Source: Papio anubis
Taxonomy: Eukaryota; Chordata; Mammalia; Primates; Cercopithecidae
Direction: 5' to 3'
Length of the DNA stretch: 64,000 nucleotides
NCBI RefSeq assembly: GCF_008728515.1
Contig: NC_044977.1
Location: 8,517,501 to 8,581,500, forward strand
Shown here: piece by piece, positions 59,946 through 64,000 of the stretch
How the letters are laid out: every line of letters begins with the position of its first letter
How positions within the stretch are numbered: position 1 is the first letter of the stretch
Notes under the pieces: generated by a model
Database searches by the model: none
What the model saw: only the letters and a program-made list of their open reading frames with translations
What the model was told of the DNA's origin: nothing
Translations under genes and position numbers: made by a program

Positions 59946-61082
59946 AAGAAAATTATTTTTTATAGAACCCATGATCTTATACTTAGAAAACCCTAACAAA
60001 TTAACAACAAAAAAGTGAGAGTTAAATAGTGAGTTTAGCAAAGTTGCAGGATACAAGATCAATATACAAAATCAGTTGAATTTTATATAATTACAATGAA
60101 AAAATCTGAAATATAATTAAGAAAACGCTTTTCCTTACAACAGCATAAAAAGGATAAAATACTTAGTAATAAATGTAACCAGAAAGTGAAAGACTTTACA
60201 CTGAACACTACAAAACATTGTCAAAATAAGTTAAATATGACCTAAATAAATAGCCATATTGATTTAGATGTATTATATGTTTGTATATTAAAAGACAATA
60301 TTATTTAAATAACATGTTTAACAAATTGATCTCCAGATTAAATACAAATCCATCGAAATCCCTGTTGTCATTTTTTTCTTTCAGAAATGAAACCCTGATT
60401 CTAAAATTCATAGAGAATTGCAAGGAACCAGAAGAATGAAGAATATCTTTTAAAAGGACAAAACCAGAGGACTCACATGTCTTAATGCCTGAATTTACTA
60501 GTAAACTACACTAATCAAACAGTATGGTATTATCATAAGCATAGACAGACATGGATCAATGAAATAGAACTCAGAGTCCAAAAATAAAGCAACATATTTT
60601 ATGGTCAATTGATTTTCAAGAGAATTGGTAAAAACACTTGATGAGAAAAAAAAATCTTGTCAATAAATAGTGCCGAGACAACTGAATATTCACAAGTAAA
60701 AGAATAAATCTGGACCTCTACATTATGTCATATATGAAAACTAAATCAAAATGGAGCAAAGACTTAGATGTAAGAACTGAAAATATAAAATTCATAGAAG
60801 GAAATATATATGTAAATCTTCATCACGTTAAGTTAGCCAGTAGATGTTGAAACATAACACAAAAGACAGAATCAGCAAAGAAAAAAATAGATAAACTGTA
60901 CTCCATCAAAATTAAAAACTATTTTTGCATCATTGGACACTACGAAGCAATGGCAAAGATAACTCATGGAATTAAAAAAATATATTTCCATATTATATAT
61001 CTGATAGGAGTCTGGTATCCAGAATATGTAAAGAATTCTCATAAACAACAACTAAAAGATAAACAACTAAATTCAAAAATGT

Positions 61083-61385
61083 GGCTGGGCACAGTGGCTT
61101 ACGACTATAATCCCAGAACTTTGTGAGGTTGAGGTGGGAGACTTTCCTGAGGCTAGAAGTTTGAGACCAATCTGGGCAACACAGCAAGACTCTGTCTCTA
61201 CCAAAATACCTTTTTAAAAAATTAGCCAGATGTGGTGATGGGTGCCTGCAGCCATAGCTACTCAGGGGGTTGAGGTGGGAGGATGGCTTAAATGCAGGGG
61301 TTCAAGGTTGCACCGAGCTATAACATTCCACTGCACTCCAACCTGGCCGACAGGGCAAGACTCTATCACAAATAATAATTTTTAA
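61083..61385 (+). mobile_element. Old AluJ SINE
   Basis: GGCTGGGCACAGTGGCTTACG start, TTTTTTAAAAAATTAGCC linker and CTGCACTCCAACCTGGCCGACAGGGC right arm, all diverged. It sits in L1M ORF2 C-terminal sequence. Confidence 0.93.
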
Positions 61386-61589
61386 AAATGAGCAAAGGAC
61401 ATAGACATTTTCCCATAAATAAATAAAGTCAATAAGTATCTGATACAATGGTTAATATCATTAGTATGAAATTACAGTGTTTCACTGGTATGCTTCTAGT
61501 AGAGGAAAATAAAGTTATGAGTAAATAGACAAAAAAAAAAAAAGAAAAAAAAGAAATTCAAACCAAGAACTACTCTAAACCCATTAGGA

Positions 61590-61722
61590 TAGTAAGAAGA
61601 GAAGATAAAAAAAAGAAGGAAGAGGAAGAGGGGGGCACAAGAGGAAGAGAAGGATGGAAAAGGCAAAGGGAGGAGAAAACGGTGGAGGAGGAGAAAGGGA
61701 GGAAGAAGAGAGAGAATAAGAA
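61590..61722 (+). repeat. Purine-rich (GGAAGA)n-like tract
   Basis: About 130 bp almost entirely A and G on the plus strand (AGAGGAAGAGGGGGG, GGAGGAGGAGAAAGGGAGG), preceded by A-runs at 61530-61555. L1M sequence flanks it, so it expanded from a short A/G stretch of the element. Confidence 0.95.
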
Positions 61723-62184
61723 GTGCTGGCAAGGATGTGGAGAAATTGGAATGTTTATACATTACTGATGGGAATATAAAATGGTGCAACTGCTGTGGAA
61801 AACAGTACTGCTGTTTCTCAAAAAGCTAAAAGTAGGGTTATATCAGATAACTCAGAAATGTCACTCCTAGGTGTATGCGCAAGAGAATTAAACGCATATG
61901 TTTACATAAAAACTTGTATACAAATGTTGATAGGAGTATTATTCATAGTAGCCCCAAATTAGACACAACCAAAGTGTCCATCAAATTATGAGTGGATAAA
62001 CAATGGTGGTATAACCATACAGCAGGATATTACTTAACCAAAACAGAAAAAAATACTGATACATGCTACAGTGTGGATGAACTTAAAATCATGCTAAGTT
62101 AAAAACCAGTCAATAAAGTCCACGTTATATGATCAATTTACATAAAATATCCAGAATAGTCAATTATATACATACAGAAACTGG

Positions 62185-62279
62185 ATTAATAACAGCAGGG
62201 GCTTGGAGTAGAAGAAATAGTGGGTGGCCTAGACTAATAATAGCAGGGGTGTGGAGTAGAAGGAATAGTGGGTGGCTGT
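62185..62279 (+). repeat. 48-bp tandem duplication in the L1M 3' UTR
   Basis: TAATAA(C/T)AGCAGGGG...TGGAGTAGAAG(A/G)AATAGTGGGTGGC occurs at 62187 and 62235 with few differences. Two copies. Confidence 0.95.
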
Positions 62280-62739
62280 TTATTAGGTGTAGGTTATATT
62301 TTTGGGGTGATATCAATATTCTGGAAGATAGTGGTAATTATTGCACAACATTCTGCATATACTACAAGCTGTCAAATTTCACAATTGAACATGGTTAAAA
62401 TGCTAAATGTTATGTAAATTTTATCCTCCTTTATTTTTAAATAAAATGAGTTGTATTAATTTATTTACTGTTCTTACCATATCAGAATACTGACTATACC
62501 CAGCTGTACATTCCTTTTTTTAGATGTATACTTAGCATGTACACATAAGTGTGTAAGGGTAGGAACTATCTCAATGGTTTTTAGAGTTAGATTATTCATT
62601 TGTAACAATATATCTGACCTATTGTGGGATCTTAGTCAATGTTTGTTGAGTGGAAAATAAATGACTGGCTTTATACGTCTATGTTCCCCTTGAAAAATCT
62701 TAGTGAATCATAGCGAATGGCAGAATAATTTAGTATTGG

Positions 62740-63017
62740 GGCCGGGCGCGGTGGCTCAAGCCTGTAATCCCAGCACTTTGGGAGGTCGAAACGGGTGGAT
62801 CACGAGGTCAGGAGATCGATATCATCCTGGCTAACACGGTGAAACACTGTCTCTACTAAAAAATACAAAAAACTAGCGGGGCGAGGTGGCGGCGCCTGTA
62901 GTCCCAGCTACTCGGGAGGCTGAGGCAGGAGAATGGCGGGAACCCGGGAGGCAGAGCTTGCAGTGAGCTGAGATCCAGCCACTGCACTCTAGCCTGGGCG
63001 ACAGGGCGAGACTCCGT

Positions 63018-63046
<29 letters not shown>
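62740..63046 (+). mobile_element. Young full-length AluY, Old World monkey (AluYR-like)
   Basis: A complete Alu from GGCCGGGCGCGGTGGCTCAAGCC to a 26-A tail (63021-63046). The variants CTCAAGCC, ACTAAAAAATACAAAAAACTAGC, GAGGTGGCGGCGCC and GAGATCCAGCC are those I know from cercopithecid AluY subfamilies. It is the least diverged Alu here and has an intact A/B-box region. I could not define a clean target-site duplication. Confidence 0.95.
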
Positions 63047-63052
<6 letters not shown>

Positions 63053-63149
63053 CTAATATAATTAATCCAATTATACCCAACTTTCAGCTGTTGTGCTGAA
63101 TGTGACATTGTTAAAGCCTGCGGTATTTGTGTAACTATTGGTCTGGTAA
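63047..63149. other. Short non-genic spacer
   Basis: AT-rich sequence between two Alu-related elements. Confidence 0.6.
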
Positions 63150-63310
63150 TTTTTTTTTCTTTTTTTGACAGAGTCTTGTTCTGTTGTCCAGGCTACAGTG
63201 CAGCGGTCTGATCATGGTTCACTGCAGCCTCAACCACCTGAGCTCGAGTGATTCTCTTGCCTCAGCTTCCCAAAGTACTGGGATTACAGGCATGAACCAC
63301 CATGCCAGCC
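63150..63310 (-). mobile_element. Free left Alu monomer (FLAM-type)
   Basis: A T-run, then an antisense left-arm-type monomer (GACAGAGTCTTGTTCTGTTG ... GGGATTACAGGCATGAACCACCATGCC). It is about 150 bp with one arm only, as in FLAM elements that predate dimeric Alu. A truncated Alu is the alternative. Confidence 0.8.
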
Positions 63311-64000
63311 AAATTCATTCATTTTAATAATAGTCAGGAATAAGAATCAGATCCAATTTGTTCACGCGTGACAGACAACAATATATATTCAAAGTCTTAT
63401 CCCACTGCCTGTTTACTTTTCTATTTCTTTGTCACAATATATTCTGATGGGATCAACACCCATCAGGACATTCTGCAGAACACTACATTGACATATGTTA
63501 TTGATACTACCATGAAATCATACCAAATAAATACAAATCCACAAATTGTTTAGAATATTTGGTAATGCATTTGATCTTTTGATAATGGAAAGTGAACCTT
63601 ACAAAAGTTTAGGGATAGACTATGCAAGAAAATTTATGAGAGTTGTGGTCTGGAATATACCTGCAAAATAAAGGACATAATAGTGTACCTTGCACAAACT
63701 GTTACTAATAAAAGAATGTAATGCTTGCAGGATTGATTTTTAATAAAGCATTCCTCAATTATGGATGATAAATTAGATACATTTATCAGGTAATATTGAA
63801 GGCTGCTAGTTTTTAGAAGTTATAAAGCTAAAAGGGGCTTTCCAGCATGTCTAGGTCTGTATGACCCAGCAGATCCCATGGTATTAGAGGTATGTATGTT
63901 AGAGAAAGTTTCCATGTGAGAAACCTCAAAAAAGCTCCATTAAGAATCTGGAGCTTGTCATCACAGATTATAAGCCATTCAAGATTGAGTTTAAGAGGGT
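63311..64000. other. Non-genic sequence to the window end
   Basis: No repeat family or gene recognised. Confidence 0.5.

Larger units (their letters stand above)
55970..62460 (+). mobile_element. Old, near full-length L1M, plus strand, with nested insertions
   Basis: The 5'-UTR-like part starts about 55970 (GGCCTGTCTGGTGGTTCC). ORF1-region sequence (AGTTTTCAACAAATAAATTATAAGGCATGC) follows with a large deletion. Then come endonuclease (about 56800-57450), RT (about 57800-58740, resuming 59946-60300), C-terminal region (to about 62100) and 3' UTR to about 62460. It is interrupted by a younger L1 (58786-59945), an AluJ (61083-61385) and a purine-rich tract (61590-61722). Frames are completely decayed. 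Confidence 0.82.

Overview
This window is primate nuclear DNA and looks like a gene-poor, AT-rich intergenic or deep intronic stretch. It is best placed in an Old World monkey (Cercopithecidae). The three youngest Alu copies (730-1041, 13564-13856, 62740-63046) carry variants I associate with cercopithecid AluY/AluYR subfamilies rather than human AluY: 'ggctcaagcctg' near the 5' end, an 'aaaaaactagc' middle A-run, the shortened 'ggcggcgcc' in the right arm and 'gatcc(a/g)gcc' near the end. I found no host protein-coding gene, no convincing exon, no tRNA or rRNA gene, and no CpG island outside Alu and L1 sequence. Every open reading frame over 60 codons is either a chance ORF or a decayed retroelement fragment.

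Layout. 1-22 kb is mostly unannotatable AT-rich sequence. It contains two young minus-strand Alus, one plus-strand AluS, fragments of L2, MIR, a hAT-type DNA transposon and old L1M, a TG/GATA microsatellite block, and a decayed ERVL-class pol region on the minus strand (5780-7620). 22.15-30.45 kb is one old, essentially full-length L1 on the minus strand. It is broken by a younger 5'-truncated L1 (23089-23937), an inverted-duplication scar (23938-24365) and an old Alu with an unusual (TTTA)n(TTAG)n tail. 34.4-39.7 kb is an L1 with a classic 5' inversion (twin priming). Its 3' half was later split by a complete LTR-internal-LTR MaLR element of the MST type (36291-38778). 47.85-54.04 kb is a 6.2-kb primate L1 on the minus strand that keeps its 5' UTR but lacks its 3' end. 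55175-55577 is a solo MaLR LTR. About 56-62.5 kb is a long old L1M on the plus strand with a younger L1 (58786-59945), an AluJ and a purine-rich tract inside it. 62.7-63.3 kb holds a young AluY and a free left Alu monomer.

How the parts relate. The window is a layered record of retrotransposition rather than a set of cooperating genes. L2, MIR, ERVL and L1M form the oldest layer. MaLR, AluJ and older primate L1s were inserted into or beside them, and AluY came last. The most informative structures are the nests (MST in L1, L1 in L1 twice), the inverted duplication at 24 kb, the 3'-truncated L1 at 47.8 kb, and several small tandem duplications and expansions inside repeats. I saw no evidence for a new gene system. 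Family names are recalled from general knowledge of primate repeats; subfamily assignments would need RepeatMasker/Dfam.
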